The translations under genes and the position numbers were made by a program. This document shows positions 8,012-17,660 of a DNA stretch of 64,000 bases, piece after piece. Origin of the DNA: Flavobacterium reichenbachii (GTDB lineage Bacteria; Bacteroidota; Bacteroidia; Flavobacteriales; Flavobacteriaceae). Within the stretch, counting starts at the first letter, position 1; every line of letters begins with the position of its first letter. The stretch covers positions 177,769 through 241,768 of the forward strand of contig NZ_MUHF01000019.1 in the NCBI RefSeq assembly GCF_002217435.1, read 5' to 3'. The notes below the pieces were generated by a model that saw only the letters and a list, made by a program, of their open reading frames with translations, searched no databases and was not told the DNA's origin.

Positions 8012-9892
8012 ATGCGAAAAATAATTTTACTTTCTTTTTTGGGTTTTGCAATAAACTCACTTTCTGCACAAAATGCTCCATATTGGCAGCAGCACGTCGA
8101 TTATAAAATGGACGTTTCCATGGATGTGAAGAACTATCAGTATAAAGGAAAACAAGAATTAGTTTATACTAATAATTCTCCTGATACTTTAAGAAAAGTT
8201 TTTTATCATTTGTTTCCAAATGCTTTTCAGCCGGGAAGTGAGATGGATGCTCGTCTGCATTCTATAAAAGATCCAGACGGGAGAATGGTTAATAAGGTAA
8301 AAGGCGCCGACGGAAAAGAAATCAAACAAAGCCGAATTGAAACTTTAAAACCAAATGAAATTGGATTTTTAAAAATCAGCAATTTCAAACAAGACGGAGT
8401 TACTGCTCAAACAAGAACTTCTAATACCGTTTTGGAAGTAACTTTGGAAAAACCAATTTTACCAAATTCTAAAACTACTTTCACTTTAGATTTTGACGGA
8501 CAAGTGCCAGTTCAGGTACGTCGTTCAGGAAGAAATAATTCTGAGGGAATTGAATTGTCAATGTCACAATGGTATCCAAAATTAGCCGAATTTGATTTTG
8601 AAGGATGGCATGCAGACCCTTACATTGCGAGAGAATTTCACGGTGTTTGGGGGAATTTTGATGTTAAAATTACAATCGACACGGCATATACTATTGGAGG
8701 TTCGGGATATTTGCAAGATAAAAACACAATTGGTCACGGTTATGAAGATGCTGGTGTAACAGTAACTTATCCTAAAAAGGCAAAAACACTGACTTGGCAT
8801 TTTATTGCGCCAAACGTACATGATTTTACCTGGGCTGCAGATAAAGAATATACACATGATATCGTAAAAGGACCCAATGATGTAGACTTGCATTTCTTCT
8901 ACAAAAACAATCCAAAAGTTACAGAGAACTGGAAAAAACTAGAACCGTTAATGGTTAAAGTAATGGATTATTATAATCATAAAGTTGGTGCGTATCCGTA
9001 CAAACAATATTCTTTTATTCAAGGCGGTGATGGCGGAATGGAATATGCAATGTGTACTTTAATGCTGGGTAATGGAACTCTAGAAGGAATTTTAGGAACT
9101 GCAACACATGAGCTTGGACATTCTTGGTTTCAGCATATTTTAGCTTCAAACGAATCTAAACACCCTTGGATGGACGAAGGTTTTACAACTTATATTGAAG
9201 ACAGTGCTTTGAATGAATTAAAAGGAGATAAAAAAGAGGTAAATCCGTTTAAAGGAAATTACGCTGCTTATTACAGTTTAGTAAATTCTGGTAAAGAACA
9301 ACCGCAAACAACTCACGGAGATCGCTATGATGAAAACCGTCCGTACAGTATTTCTTCTTATATAAAAGGAAGTATCTTTTTATCGCAATTAGAATATGTG
9401 ATTGGAAAAGAAAATGTTGATTTGACTTTAAGAAGATATTTTAATGATTTCAAATTCAAGCACCCAACACCAAACGATATTAAAAGATCGGCTGAAAGGG
9501 TTTCTGGAGCAGAATTAGACTGGTATCTGACCGATTGGGCACAAACGGCTAACACAATTGATTACGGAATAAAAGATGTTGCTGATAACGCAGGAAAAAC
9601 AACGGTTACTTTAGAGAGAATTGGAAGAATGCCAATGCCAATCGACTTGAAAGTAGAATATACAGACGGAACTTCTGAGAACTTCTACATTCCGTTAAGA
9701 ATGATGAATTTCATCAAACCAAATCCAAATCCAAACGAAAAGAGAACTGTTTTAGCAGATTGGGCTTGGGCACAATCAAACTATAGTTTTACAATAGATA
9801 AAAGCAAAACTGCAATCAAAAAAATCATAATTGATCCTAGCGGATTAATGGCGGATGTAAAAGCTGCTAATAATGTTTTTGAAGTGAAGTAA
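8012..9892 (+). CDS. secreted M1-family zinc metallopeptidase (aminopeptidase N-like)
   Basis: A 626-residue gluzincin. The zinc site is H366-E-L-G-H370 with the third ligand Glu389 (HExxH-x18-E), diagnostic of family M1. The substrate-anchoring segment upstream appears as GGMEYAM, equivalent to the GxMEN motif. An N-terminal signal peptide (MRKIILLSFLGFAINSLSAQ) indicates export; there is no T9SS C-terminal domain. It would trim N-terminal residues from peptides in the periplasm or at the surface, possibly following endoproteolysis by the upstream subtilase. A terminator pair follows. Confidence 0.93.
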   Translation: MRKIILLSFLGFAINSLSAQNAPYWQQHVDYKMDVSMDVKNYQYKGKQELVYTNNSPDTLRKVFYHLFPNAFQPGSEMDARLHSIKDPDGRMVNKVKGADGKEIKQSRIETLKPNEIGFLKISNFKQDGVTAQTRTSNTVLEVTLEKPILPNSKTTFTLDFDGQVPVQVRRSGRNNSEGIELSMSQWYPKLAEFDFEGWHADPYIAREFHGVWGNFDVKITIDTAYTIGGSGYLQDKNTIGHGYEDAGVTVTYPKKAKTLTWHFIAPNVHDFTWAADKEYTHDIVKGPNDVDLHFFYKNNPKVTENWKKLEPLMVKVMDYYNHKVGAYPYKQYSFIQGGDGGMEYAMCTLMLGNGTLEGILGTATHELGHSWFQHILASNESKHPWMDEGFTTYIEDSALNELKGDKKEVNPFKGNYAAYYSLVNSGKEQPQTTHGDRYDENRPYSISSYIKGSIFLSQLEYVIGKENVDLTLRRYFNDFKFKHPTPNDIKRSAERVSGAELDWYLTDWAQTANTIDYGIKDVADNAGKTTVTLERIGRMPMPIDLKVEYTDGTSENFYIPLRMMNFIKPNPNPNEKRTVLADWAWAQSNYSFTIDKSKTAIKKIIIDPSGLMADVKAANNVFEVK

Positions 9893-9912
9893 ATTTTATT
9901 TTAAACTAATAT

Positions 9913-9950
9913 AAAAAGTCCCGTTTATAAATTTAAACGGGACTTTTTTT
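9913..9950 (+). terminator. intrinsic terminator after the M1 peptidase gene
   Basis: A 15-bp stem AAAAAGTCCCGTTTA / TAAACGGGACTTTTT with a T tract. A near copy occurs at 11253-11287, on the other side of the next gene. Confidence 0.85.
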
Positions 9951-10142
9951 GTTGAAATTTAATCCAAATCTTAATATAAAAACATAAAGATTATGGAAGA
10001 AATATTATGTAAAAGTCCTATCATTGCAAACCTATAATTAAGAATGAAATTAAAAATGTAAATCTTCAAATAAGTTGTTTCAATGCTAATCAAAAGGAAC
10101 AAAAGGAGATTAAAAAACAGAAATTAAATATAACTCTAGTTT

Positions 10143-11192
10143 ATGAACAAGAAAAAAGCAGTAATCCTTACGATAATCCTATTATTGGGTATTGGCAGTT
10201 ATTATCTTATCAATCAAGACTTCATAAAACGATTTTATAATTTGGATGATGAAAGTTCCAAAAATAAAAATTTGACAGAACAAGAAATCGTAATAAAAGA
10301 GCCTAATGTTTTTGTAGGAGATGAAGGATATATGCTGAAAGGAAAACTTCTTGATAAAAAATTTGAAAAAGAGTTCAATGCATTACCGGATACACTGTAT
10401 ATAATGGAATTTAATGATTATTTGTATCCTGTAGATAATAAAATAAAAACAGGGGACACTGGATATTCTTTGATACAAGATAATACAATTAAAAACATTA
10501 ACAATTATAGTGGAACTATACAACAAAACGAATTAATTTCTTATTTAAAACTCGCTGTAAAACTGGCTGCTGAGTTTCCAATCTTTGCATCTTCAGAAAA
10601 TAGATATGATGCCTTAATATCTAATGAAGAATTTAATAACACTTATAAAACTTATTTTGCGGTTACTGAAGATAATTATGGAATAAGCCAATTACCAAGC
10701 GATGTAAAGAAAAAAATAATTGATTTTTATCAATCAGATCAAGGAGATGAATATAGATATAAAATTAAAGGTGAGCAGACAAGCACTGATTTAATATGGA
10801 AAGGAGAACTAACTGGAAAAGGCAAAAAGGAATTTGCTATATTGTTTAATAAGAAAAGCGATTTAGAAGACAGGTATATGCTGCTGGTGTACGCAACAAA
10901 GAATTTACCTTATCAAAAGAATAAAGATTATTATTTGGTATATAACGAAATCTTTTACGATCGAGTATTATTAAAACATCTAAAATTCAGTATAGAAGGA
11001 GAAGATTACATCAATGAAGTATACATGGGGAATGAAAATAAAGAAATGCCTAAATATGATGGTATTTTACTGCAACAAATGAATATGACTGATGAAGTTC
11101 TTGTTTACAATGAAAAGTTTGATAGAATGGTAAAATATTCACAATTACCCGAATCCAAACTGAATAGAGAAACTGAATCAGAAGAGAATTAG
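10143..11192 (+). CDS. hypothetical membrane-anchored protein
   Basis: A 349-residue protein that I do not recognise. The N-terminus has a short cytoplasmic Lys-rich start followed by one hydrophobic segment (about residues 6-24), consistent with a signal anchor; the rest is hydrophilic, rich in Lys, Glu, Asp, Tyr and Asn, and presumably faces the periplasm. No cysteine pattern, repeat or catalytic motif stands out. The gene is A/T-rich even for this window and stands alone between two nearly identical terminators (9913-9950 and 11253-11287), which suggests acquisition at the end of the peptidase transcription unit. No convincing promoter was found in the preceding 190 nt. Confidence 0.75.
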   Translation: MNKKKAVILTIILLLGIGSYYLINQDFIKRFYNLDDESSKNKNLTEQEIVIKEPNVFVGDEGYMLKGKLLDKKFEKEFNALPDTLYIMEFNDYLYPVDNKIKTGDTGYSLIQDNTIKNINNYSGTIQQNELISYLKLAVKLAAEFPIFASSENRYDALISNEEFNNTYKTYFAVTEDNYGISQLPSDVKKKIIDFYQSDQGDEYRYKIKGEQTSTDLIWKGELTGKGKKEFAILFNKKSDLEDRYMLLVYATKNLPYQKNKDYYLVYNEIFYDRVLLKHLKFSIEGEDYINEVYMGNENKEMPKYDGILLQQMNMTDEVLVYNEKFDRMVKYSQLPESKLNRETESEEN

Positions 11193-11252
11193 AAAACATA
11201 TTAAATGTAAATTCTAAGTTTTTTTTTTGCACAAGATTTTGATCCAATAAAG

Positions 11253-11287
11253 AAAGCCCCGTTTAAATTAATAAACGGGACTTTTTT
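11253..11287. terminator. bidirectional terminator between the hypothetical gene and tdh
   Basis: Stem AAAGCCCCGTTTA / TAAACGGGACTTT with one G-T style mismatch and T-rich flanks both ways. It serves the convergent genes at 10143-11192 and 11307-12245 and closely resembles the hairpin at 9913-9950. Confidence 0.8.
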
Positions 11288-11306
11288 ATTTTAAGATTTT
11301 TGCGGT

Positions 11307-12245
11307 TTAACTCAAATGTTCGATCATGTCTTTTGTCATTGATTTCAAATCAAAAGTATGTTTCCAATTCCAATCTTCTCTGGCAGATGCATCATCGATA
11401 CTTGCCGGCCAGCTGTCTGCAATTTTCTGACGGAAATCAGGATTATAAGTAATCTCAAATTCCGGAATATGTTTTTTAATCTCTGCTGCAATTTCAGTGG
11501 GAGTAAAACTCATGGCTGCTAAATTATAAGAAGAATGTATTTTAATTTCTTCAACTGGTGCCTGCATTATTTGTATAGTAGCTTCGATCGCATCATCCAT
11601 ATACATCATTGGCATTTTAGTTTCTGATGATAAAAAGCATTCGTATTTTTTATCGGCAATAGCCTTATAAAAAATATCAACAGCATAATCAGTTGTACCT
11701 CCGCCCGGAGGCGTAGACCAGCTTATTAAACCAGGATAACGAATACTGCGAACATCAACACCATAAATATTATGATAATATTCGCACCATCTTTCTCCTG
11801 CTTGTTTACTGATTCCGTACACTGTAGAAGGTTCCATTACGGTATATTGCGGCGTATTTTCTTTTGGAGTTGTAGGACCAAAAACAGCAATGCTTGAAGG
11901 CCAGAAAATCTTTTTTATTTTTTTTGCTTTCGCTAAATTCAAAACATGAAAAAGCGAATTCATATTCAAATCCCATGCAAATGCAGGATTTTTTTCAGCC
12001 GTAGCAGATAGAAGAGCAGCCATCAAATAGATATCTGTAATTTTATGTACTTCGACAAGATGTTCGATTTGGTTAAAATCTAAAGCATTGACCACTTCAA
12101 ACGGACCCGAATTTACAACATCAGTATTTAATTTTCGGATATCAGAAGCAATTACATTTTCTGTTCCGTACAACTTACGTAATTTTTGAGTCAGTTCTGT
12201 CCCAATCTGACCGCAAGCGCCAATGATCAATATTTTTGGATTCAT
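11307..12245 (-). CDS. tdh: L-threonine 3-dehydrogenase, SDR (epimerase-like) type
   Basis: Oxidises L-threonine to 2-amino-3-ketobutyrate with NAD+. The 312-residue product is an extended short-chain dehydrogenase: Rossmann glycine motif GACGQIG at residues 9-15, an Ser118 in PSS, and the catalytic Tyr143 and Lys147 in YGISK. The length and the segment RYPGLISW followed by PPGGGTTDYA are typical of the epimerase-like threonine dehydrogenases characterised from Flavobacterium frigidimaris and related bacteria, which are unrelated to the zinc-dependent E. coli Tdh. A general NAD-dependent epimerase annotation is the alternative. It stands alone and has its own -7 promoter. Confidence 0.85.
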   Translation of the reverse strand: MNPKILIIGACGQIGTELTQKLRKLYGTENVIASDIRKLNTDVVNSGPFEVVNALDFNQIEHLVEVHKITDIYLMAALLSATAEKNPAFAWDLNMNSLFHVLNLAKAKKIKKIFWPSSIAVFGPTTPKENTPQYTVMEPSTVYGISKQAGERWCEYYHNIYGVDVRSIRYPGLISWSTPPGGGTTDYAVDIFYKAIADKKYECFLSSETKMPMMYMDDAIEATIQIMQAPVEEIKIHSSYNLAAMSFTPTEIAAEIKKHIPEFEITYNPDFRQKIADSWPASIDDASAREDWNWKHTFDLKSMTKDMIEHLS

Positions 12246-12265
12246 TTATGTAGATTTTAGTGTTG

Positions 12266-12273
12266 CAAATATA
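12266..12273 (-). promoter_or_regulatory. tdh promoter, -7 element
   Basis: TATATTTG on the minus strand matches TAnnTTTG and lies about 20 nt upstream of the tdh ATG. Confidence 0.55.
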
Positions 12274-12545
12274 ACGTTTTCGCAAATAATTTTACTTTTT
12301 AGAATAAGAAATTACAAATTTAATAAGGATGAAGATTCTTTTTTGGATTATTCTCCGTTGAGGTGTCTAATTATTTTACCGTAAAGAACGCTAATATTTT
12401 AAATTAGCAGTTTTTATAAACTTACCGCAGGATAATAAACCCTGTGTTATTTGCGGTTAAATTTTGAGGGTATAAAATCTAAAAAATATGTTAATCTGCA
12501 TGATTTATAGCCCAAAACAGAATTCGTAATTGTAAATTTACTTTG
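12274..12545. other. intergenic region with two hairpins
   Basis: No gene seen. It contains GCTAAT/ATTAGC (12390-12408) followed by AGTTTTT, terminator-like on the plus strand, and an imperfect stem ACCGCA..ATAA / TTAT..TGCGGT (12424-12458). Whether these belong to an RNA is unclear. Confidence 0.4.
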
Positions 12546-12553
12546 TAACTTTG
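12546..12553 (+). promoter_or_regulatory. promoter -7 element of the lipoprotein-mfd unit
   Basis: TAACTTTG followed by C matches TAnnTTTG. The predicted start leaves a very short leader before the ATG at 12572; a four-codon ORF (ATG at 12561) ends in the ATGA that overlaps this start. Confidence 0.55.
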
Positions 12554-12571
12554 CAGCTTAATGTTTTACAA

Positions 12572-13174
12572 ATGAAATATAAAATATCTCTTTTTCTGCT
12601 TTTGATCTTTTTACTGAATTCATGTCAAAATGGAGATGAAAAGCGTCTTGCCGAAAACCTGAAAGAAGCTAAAAAAAAGGAAGTTATTTTTAAAGAGATT
12701 AATAATGGCTGGGTATTTATAGAAGAACCGATCAATGAAGTTTCAGAACAAAATGTGAGAAACTGGACAGAGTGGCGCGATTTCTTAAAGGAAATTGGAG
12801 ATAAACCTAGAAAAACCATTGGTGCTTTTCAAAAAAAGTCGACTGCAATTTCAAAAAAGGCAATGGCCTTAAACAACAATATTCCGGCTGAATTTAATCA
12901 GCCTCAAATCAAGAGCCGTATTTCAATTTTGATTACTAAAATTAAAATGCTGGATTTGTTTATTCATTTAAATAAAATCCCAGCCGAGAAAGTAACTTTT
13001 TTGGTTGGAGATATAAATAAAGAATTGATTTCTTTAGAAAGACAAATGGATAAAATCGTAGAGAAAGCTAAGATTCCAAAGGAAGAAGGAGAAGCTGATT
13101 TCTTGAAAATGTTAGATACTACACGTGCAATTCCGAACGAAATGCCTGCCGATAAAAATTTAAAAATTGAGTAA
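12572..13174 (+). CDS. small putative lipoprotein upstream of mfd
   Basis: A 200-residue protein with a lipoprotein signal: hydrophobic segment followed by the lipobox LLNSC at about residues 15-19. The mature part is hydrophilic and mostly helical (Lys/Glu-rich), with a WTEWRDFL stretch and a central helix-forming block; I do not recognise a domain. The apparent TTG start at 12551 lies inside the promoter element, so ATG 12572 is used. Its 3' end overlaps the TTG start of mfd by 8 nt, so the two genes are probably co-transcribed and translationally coupled. A functional link to repair is not evident. Confidence 0.8.
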   Translation: MKYKISLFLLLIFLLNSCQNGDEKRLAENLKEAKKKEVIFKEINNGWVFIEEPINEVSEQNVRNWTEWRDFLKEIGDKPRKTIGAFQKKSTAISKKAMALNNNIPAEFNQPQIKSRISILITKIKMLDLFIHLNKIPAEKVTFLVGDINKELISLERQMDKIVEKAKIPKEEGEADFLKMLDTTRAIPNEMPADKNLKIE

Positions 13175-16100
13175 AAACGCCTTATATACTACATATGATA
13201 ATCTGCCAAAATCACAGCAGATTGCAACAAGTTTACTAGAAGGGAATCAGATAAAAATGAATATCAGCGGATTGCTTGGATCTGCCGTTTCATTTATAAT
13301 CCGTTCCGTTTTTAAGAAAACAGAACTGCCTTTTTTGATTGTTTTAGACAATAAAGAGGAAGCAGCATATTATTTGAACGATTTAGAACAAATGATTGGC
13401 GAGCAGGATGTATTATTCTATCCGGCATCATTTCGCCGTCCGTATCAGGTTGATGAAACCGATAATGCCAATGTTTTGCTTCGCGCTGAGGTTTTAAATA
13501 GGATAAATTCGCGTAAAAAACCAGCTATAATTGTTACGTATCCGGAAGCACTTTTTGAGAAAGTGGTTACACGTCAGCAATTGGATAAAAACACTTTAAA
13601 AGTCGCTTTAAATGATAAAATTTCGATAGATTTTATTAACGAAGTTTTATTTGAATATGAATTTAAAAGAGTCGATTTTATTACGGAACCGGGGGAATTT
13701 TCTGTTCGTGGAGGAATCGTCGATGTTTTTTCTTTTTCAAACGATCATCCGTATAGAATCGAGTTCTTTGGAAATGAAGTTGACAGCATCAGAAGTTTTG
13801 ATGTAGAAACGCAGCTTTCTGTAGAAACGCATAAAAAAATCACAATTATTCCGAATGTCGAAAACAAGATATTTCAGGAAAATCGCGAAAGTTTCTTAGA
13901 TTATATTTCTGAAAAAACAGTTCTTTTTATTCAAAACACCGACGGACTTTTTAGTCAGTTAGACAAACAATTTGCAAGAGCAGAAGAAGCTTTTGAGAAA
14001 TTGTCCAAAGAAATAAAACACGCCCAGCCGGAGCAATTATTTTTAAATCAGGCTTCGTTTATCAAACGTGCTTTGGATTTTTCGATTGTAGAATTGGCTT
14101 CAAAACCAATCTTCAAAACCACTAAAAAATTCGAATTTCATATTCAGCCACAACCGTCTTTCAACAAACAATTTGATTTGTTGCTGAATAATCTGAGTGA
14201 CAATCATTTTAACGGATATAAAAATTATTTATTCTGTTCGAATGAAACGCAGGCAAAACGTTTTCATGATATTTTTGAAACTTTAGACGAAGCCAATTCT
14301 GAAAATATCAGAAAGCAATATCACACCATTGTACTGCCTTTATATCAGGGTTTTATTGACGAAGAAAATCAAATAACGGCGTATACAGATCATCAGATTT
14401 TTGAGCGTTATCATAAATTCAACATCAAAAACGGCTATTCGAAAAAGCAGAATATTACGCTTAAAGAATTAACCGCACTTTCTGTTGGCGATTATGTAAC
14501 ACACATCGATCACGGAATTGGAAAGTTTGGCGGATTGCAGAAAATTCAGGTCGAAGGTAAAACTCAGGAAGCCATAAAATTGGTTTATGCTGATAATGAC
14601 ATTGTGTATGTGAGTATTCACTCGCTTCATAAAATTTCCAAATACAACGGAAAAGACGGAACGCCTCCAAAAATATACAAGTTAGGATCGAACGCCTGGA
14701 AAATTTTAAAACAAAAAACCAAAGCGCGCGTCAAACATATTGCCTTCAATTTGATTCAATTGTATGCAAAACGTCGTTTAGAAAAAGGTTTTCAATTTGC
14801 ACCAGACAGTTACCTTCAAAACGAATTAGAAAGTTCGTTTATTTATGAAGATACGCCGGATCAAACCAAATCGACAGCAGAAGTAAAAGCCGACATGGAA
14901 AGCGATCGCCCAATGGATCGTTTGGTTTGTGGTGATGTAGGTTTCGGAAAAACAGAAGTTGCGATTCGTGCTGCTTTTAAAGCCGTTGATAATAGCAAAC
15001 AAGTGGCAATTTTGGTTCCGACAACAATTTTGGCATACCAGCATTACAGAACTTTTTCGGAACGTTTGAAAGATATGCCGGTTTCGATTGGTTACTTAAA
15101 CCGATTTAGAACTGCAAAACAAAAGGCACAAACTTTAAAAGATTTAGCCGAAGGAAAACTCGATATTGTCATTGGAACACATCAATTGGTCAATAAAAAT
15201 GTAGTTTTTAAAGATCTTGGTTTATTGATTGTCGATGAAGAACAGAAGTTTGGCGTAAACGTAAAAGATAAACTTAAAACGATTGCTGCCAATGTTGATA
15301 CGTTGACATTAACAGCAACGCCAATTCCGAGAACGCTTCAGTTTTCATTAATGGCAGCGCGTGATTTATCTGTAATTACAACGCCTCCGCCAAATCGTTA
15401 TCCTATTGAAACAAATGTGGTTGGTTTTAATGAAGAAATTATTCGTGATGCTATTTCGTATGAAATTCAGCGAAATGGACAGGTTTTCTTCATCAATAAT
15501 AGAATCGAAAACATAAAAGAAGTGGCCGGAATGATTCAGCGTTTGGTTCCAAATGCAAGAGTCGGAATTGGTCACGGACAAATGGAAGGCGCCAAACTCG
15601 AAGAATTGATGTTAGGTTTCATGAACGGAGATTTTGATGTTTTGGTGGCTACGACAATTATCGAAAGTGGTTTGGACGTTCCAAATGCCAACACGATTTT
15701 CATCAATAATGCCAACAATTTTGGATTATCAGATTTGCACCAAATGCGCGGACGCGTTGGCAGAAGCAATAAGAAAGCATTTTGTTATTTCATCTGTCCG
15801 CCGTATTCGTCAATGACCGAAGACGCCAGAAAACGTATTCAGGCTTTGGAACAATTCAGTGAACTCGGAAGCGGTTTCAACATTGCTATGAAAGATCTTG
15901 AAATTCGTGGTGCAGGAGATTTATTAGGCGGCGAACAAAGCGGTTTCATCAATGAAATTGGTTTTGATACGTACCAAAAAATCATGAACGAAGCCATTGA
16001 GGAACTGAAGGAAAACGAATTCAAAGATTTATATCCGGAAGAGAATGACATTGAAACCAAGGAATACGTAAAAGATCTACAAATCGATACCGATTTCGAG

Positions 16101-16535
16101 CTCTTATTTTCTGATGAATATATCAATAATGTCACCGAACGTTTGAGTTTATATAACGAGTTGGGTTCTGTGAAAAATGAAGCTGAATTAGTCATTTTCC
16201 AAAATAAATTAATTGACCGTTTTGGACCAATGCCTCCGCGTGCCAATGCATTGATGAACAGTATTCGCATCAAATGGATTGCCACAGCCGTAGGAATCGA
16301 AAAGCTGGTGATGAAAAAAGGCAAAATGATTGGTTATTTTGTTTCCGATCAGCAATCTGATTATTATCAATCGAAACGTTTTCAGAAGATGATAAAATTT
16401 GTGACGACACACAGTAATCTTTGTACAATGAAAGAAAAACAAACGCCAAATGGTTTGCGACTTTTATTGACTTTTGAGAATGTAAAATCGACCAAAAGAG
16501 CTTTGGAATTGATGGAAATGTTGGGAGGGGAATAA
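13167..16535 (+). CDS. mfd: transcription-repair coupling factor Mfd
   Basis: Mfd displaces RNA polymerase stalled at lesions and recruits UvrA. The 1122-residue product shows, in order, the UvrB-like N-terminal region (YPASFRRPYQVDETDNANV), the CarD-like polymerase-interacting domain (GDYVTHIDHGIGKF, about residues 445-520), the SF2 translocase with Walker A GDVGFGKTE near residue 590, DEEQ box near 690, TATPIPRTL near 715 and the motif VI region (HQMRGRVGRSN), then the TRCF C-terminal domain. It begins at TTG 13167 inside the preceding gene; the next in-frame ATG is codon 31, which would remove conserved N-terminal sequence. A second, displaced copy of the last ~20 codons lies at 17661-17723. 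No terminator follows before the convergent neighbour 4 nt away. Confidence 0.96.
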   Translation: MSKNALYTTYDNLPKSQQIATSLLEGNQIKMNISGLLGSAVSFIIRSVFKKTELPFLIVLDNKEEAAYYLNDLEQMIGEQDVLFYPASFRRPYQVDETDNANVLLRAEVLNRINSRKKPAIIVTYPEALFEKVVTRQQLDKNTLKVALNDKISIDFINEVLFEYEFKRVDFITEPGEFSVRGGIVDVFSFSNDHPYRIEFFGNEVDSIRSFDVETQLSVETHKKITIIPNVENKIFQENRESFLDYISEKTVLFIQNTDGLFSQLDKQFARAEEAFEKLSKEIKHAQPEQLFLNQASFIKRALDFSIVELASKPIFKTTKKFEFHIQPQPSFNKQFDLLLNNLSDNHFNGYKNYLFCSNETQAKRFHDIFETLDEANSENIRKQYHTIVLPLYQGFIDEENQITAYTDHQIFERYHKFNIKNGYSKKQNITLKELTALSVGDYVTHIDHGIGKFGGLQKIQVEGKTQEAIKLVYADNDIVYVSIHSLHKISKYNGKDGTPPKIYKLGSNAWKILKQKTKARVKHIAFNLIQLYAKRRLEKGFQFAPDSYLQNELESSFIYEDTPDQTKSTAEVKADMESDRPMDRLVCGDVGFGKTEVAIRAAFKAVDNSKQVAILVPTTILAYQHYRTFSERLKDMPVSIGYLNRFRTAKQKAQTLKDLAEGKLDIVIGTHQLVNKNVVFKDLGLLIVDEEQKFGVNVKDKLKTIAANVDTLTLTATPIPRTLQFSLMAARDLSVITTPPPNRYPIETNVVGFNEEIIRDAISYEIQRNGQVFFINNRIENIKEVAGMIQRLVPNARVGIGHGQMEGAKLEELMLGFMNGDFDVLVATTIIESGLDVPNANTIFINNANNFGLSDLHQMRGRVGRSNKKAFCYFICPPYSSMTEDARKRIQALEQFSELGSGFNIAMKDLEIRGAGDLLGGEQSGFINEIGFDTYQKIMNEAIEELKENEFKDLYPEENDIETKEYVKDLQIDTDFELLFSDEYINNVTERLSLYNELGSVKNEAELVIFQNKLIDRFGPMPPRANALMNSIRIKWIATAVGIEKLVMKKGKMIGYFVSDQQSDYYQSKRFQKMIKFVTTHSNLCTMKEKQTPNGLRLLLTFENVKSTKRALELMEMLGGE

Positions 16536-16539
16536 GAGA

Positions 16540-17589
16540 TTATTTATTGTTATTTATCAAGTAATCATATTGTTTTAACAACCCTGATTTTCTAATTTCA
16601 AACAAATCTTCAACATAGTAGCCATATTCTACTGTGATTTTTCCATCGCTTATTTTAGTATAGTCTTCAGGGAAATTTTCTTTGATTTGTTTAAAAAAAA
16701 CATCTTCAAATTCAAACTCAATTGGAGTTATGAAATTTATTTTTTTTGGTTTAAAAAGGTCAGCAGAGATTGTATTGTATAATCCTTTTGGTTTTAAGGG
16801 TGATGCCCATTTACCTTCTTTTGTCATATAAACATCATCAAAAACATATCCTGTTTGAATTAATTCTCCTTTGTATTCCAGCACATATAATAAACAATAA
16901 TCGTATTCAGTAAAACTAGTCTTAAATGGACTGTAATTTTGTTGAATTGGAGATGAATGCGTTGGATAAGTTGTAAATTGAATCGTGTCTTTTTTAAAAT
17001 CGCCATAGATATTTTCGACTACCAAATATTTTGATAAAACTCTGGAATTTAAAGTACCAACATTACAGTAACTTGATGGAGATTCCCAAATTTTAATTTT
17101 CTTGCCAATAAAGACATACAGTTTAGTTGGTTTTTCTGGATGTGAAGGCCAAACTTCACAGGGTTCTAATTTTAATTTAATATTAATTTTTTTCTTTTTT
17201 ACTAAATCAGCAACCAAGTATTTTTCAGTTGTATGCCAATAGGATTCAAAAAACAGGGAATCAGATAATTTTGCTTTTATTTCAAAATTACCAAGGCTAT
17301 CTGAATAGGTTCTATAATTTTTGTTTTTAAGTAATTGATCAAGTATCAGATCGCTTTTAGTGACTTCTTGGTACGAAGCTTCTTTTTGGTTTTCAAATTT
17401 TGTATTTTTTTTCCAATTTGCGTATAAAGAATTGTTGTGTTTCTTTTGCTTGTTAATGGTGTCATTTTTGACTATATAAACAACTCGGTCATTGAATTTT
17501 CCTGAATTAAGGACATTTCCTTTTACCACGATTTCTTGTGAAAACAGGAATTGAAATGTCAGCAAAAGCAATATAAGATATCTTTTCAT
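16540..17589 (-). CDS. hypothetical secreted protein next to mfd
   Basis: A 349-residue protein that I do not recognise, with a signal peptide (MKRYLILLLLTFQFLFSQ). An early stretch (about residues 95-145, SDSLGNFEIKAKLSDSLFFE) resembles the carboxypeptidase-regulatory-like beta-sandwich fold common in Bacteroidota surface proteins; the remainder is Lys/Tyr/Phe-rich with no catalytic motif. Its stop is 4 nt from the mfd stop on the opposite strand, and a remnant of the mfd 3' end plus a terminator lie beyond its start, so the gene appears to have been inserted at the mfd 3' end. No promoter match was found. Function unknown. Confidence 0.75.
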   Translation of the reverse strand: MKRYLILLLLTFQFLFSQEIVVKGNVLNSGKFNDRVVYIVKNDTINKQKKHNNSLYANWKKNTKFENQKEASYQEVTKSDLILDQLLKNKNYRTYSDSLGNFEIKAKLSDSLFFESYWHTTEKYLVADLVKKKKINIKLKLEPCEVWPSHPEKPTKLYVFIGKKIKIWESPSSYCNVGTLNSRVLSKYLVVENIYGDFKKDTIQFTTYPTHSSPIQQNYSPFKTSFTEYDYCLLYVLEYKGELIQTGYVFDDVYMTKEGKWASPLKPKGLYNTISADLFKPKKINFITPIEFEFEDVFFKQIKENFPEDYTKISDGKITVEYGYYVEDLFEIRKSGLLKQYDYLINNNK

Positions 17590-17660
17590 TTTTATAGTAT
17601 AGATGAGTCATAAATATACGATTTCTATTTAGGGTTTTGTTTAAAATATTTCAGGGTTTT

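Noticed and set aside
15839..16324. 161-residue open frame antisense to mfd
   Set aside because: Antisense of a highly conserved helicase region with codon use driven by mfd; no independent start or promoter.
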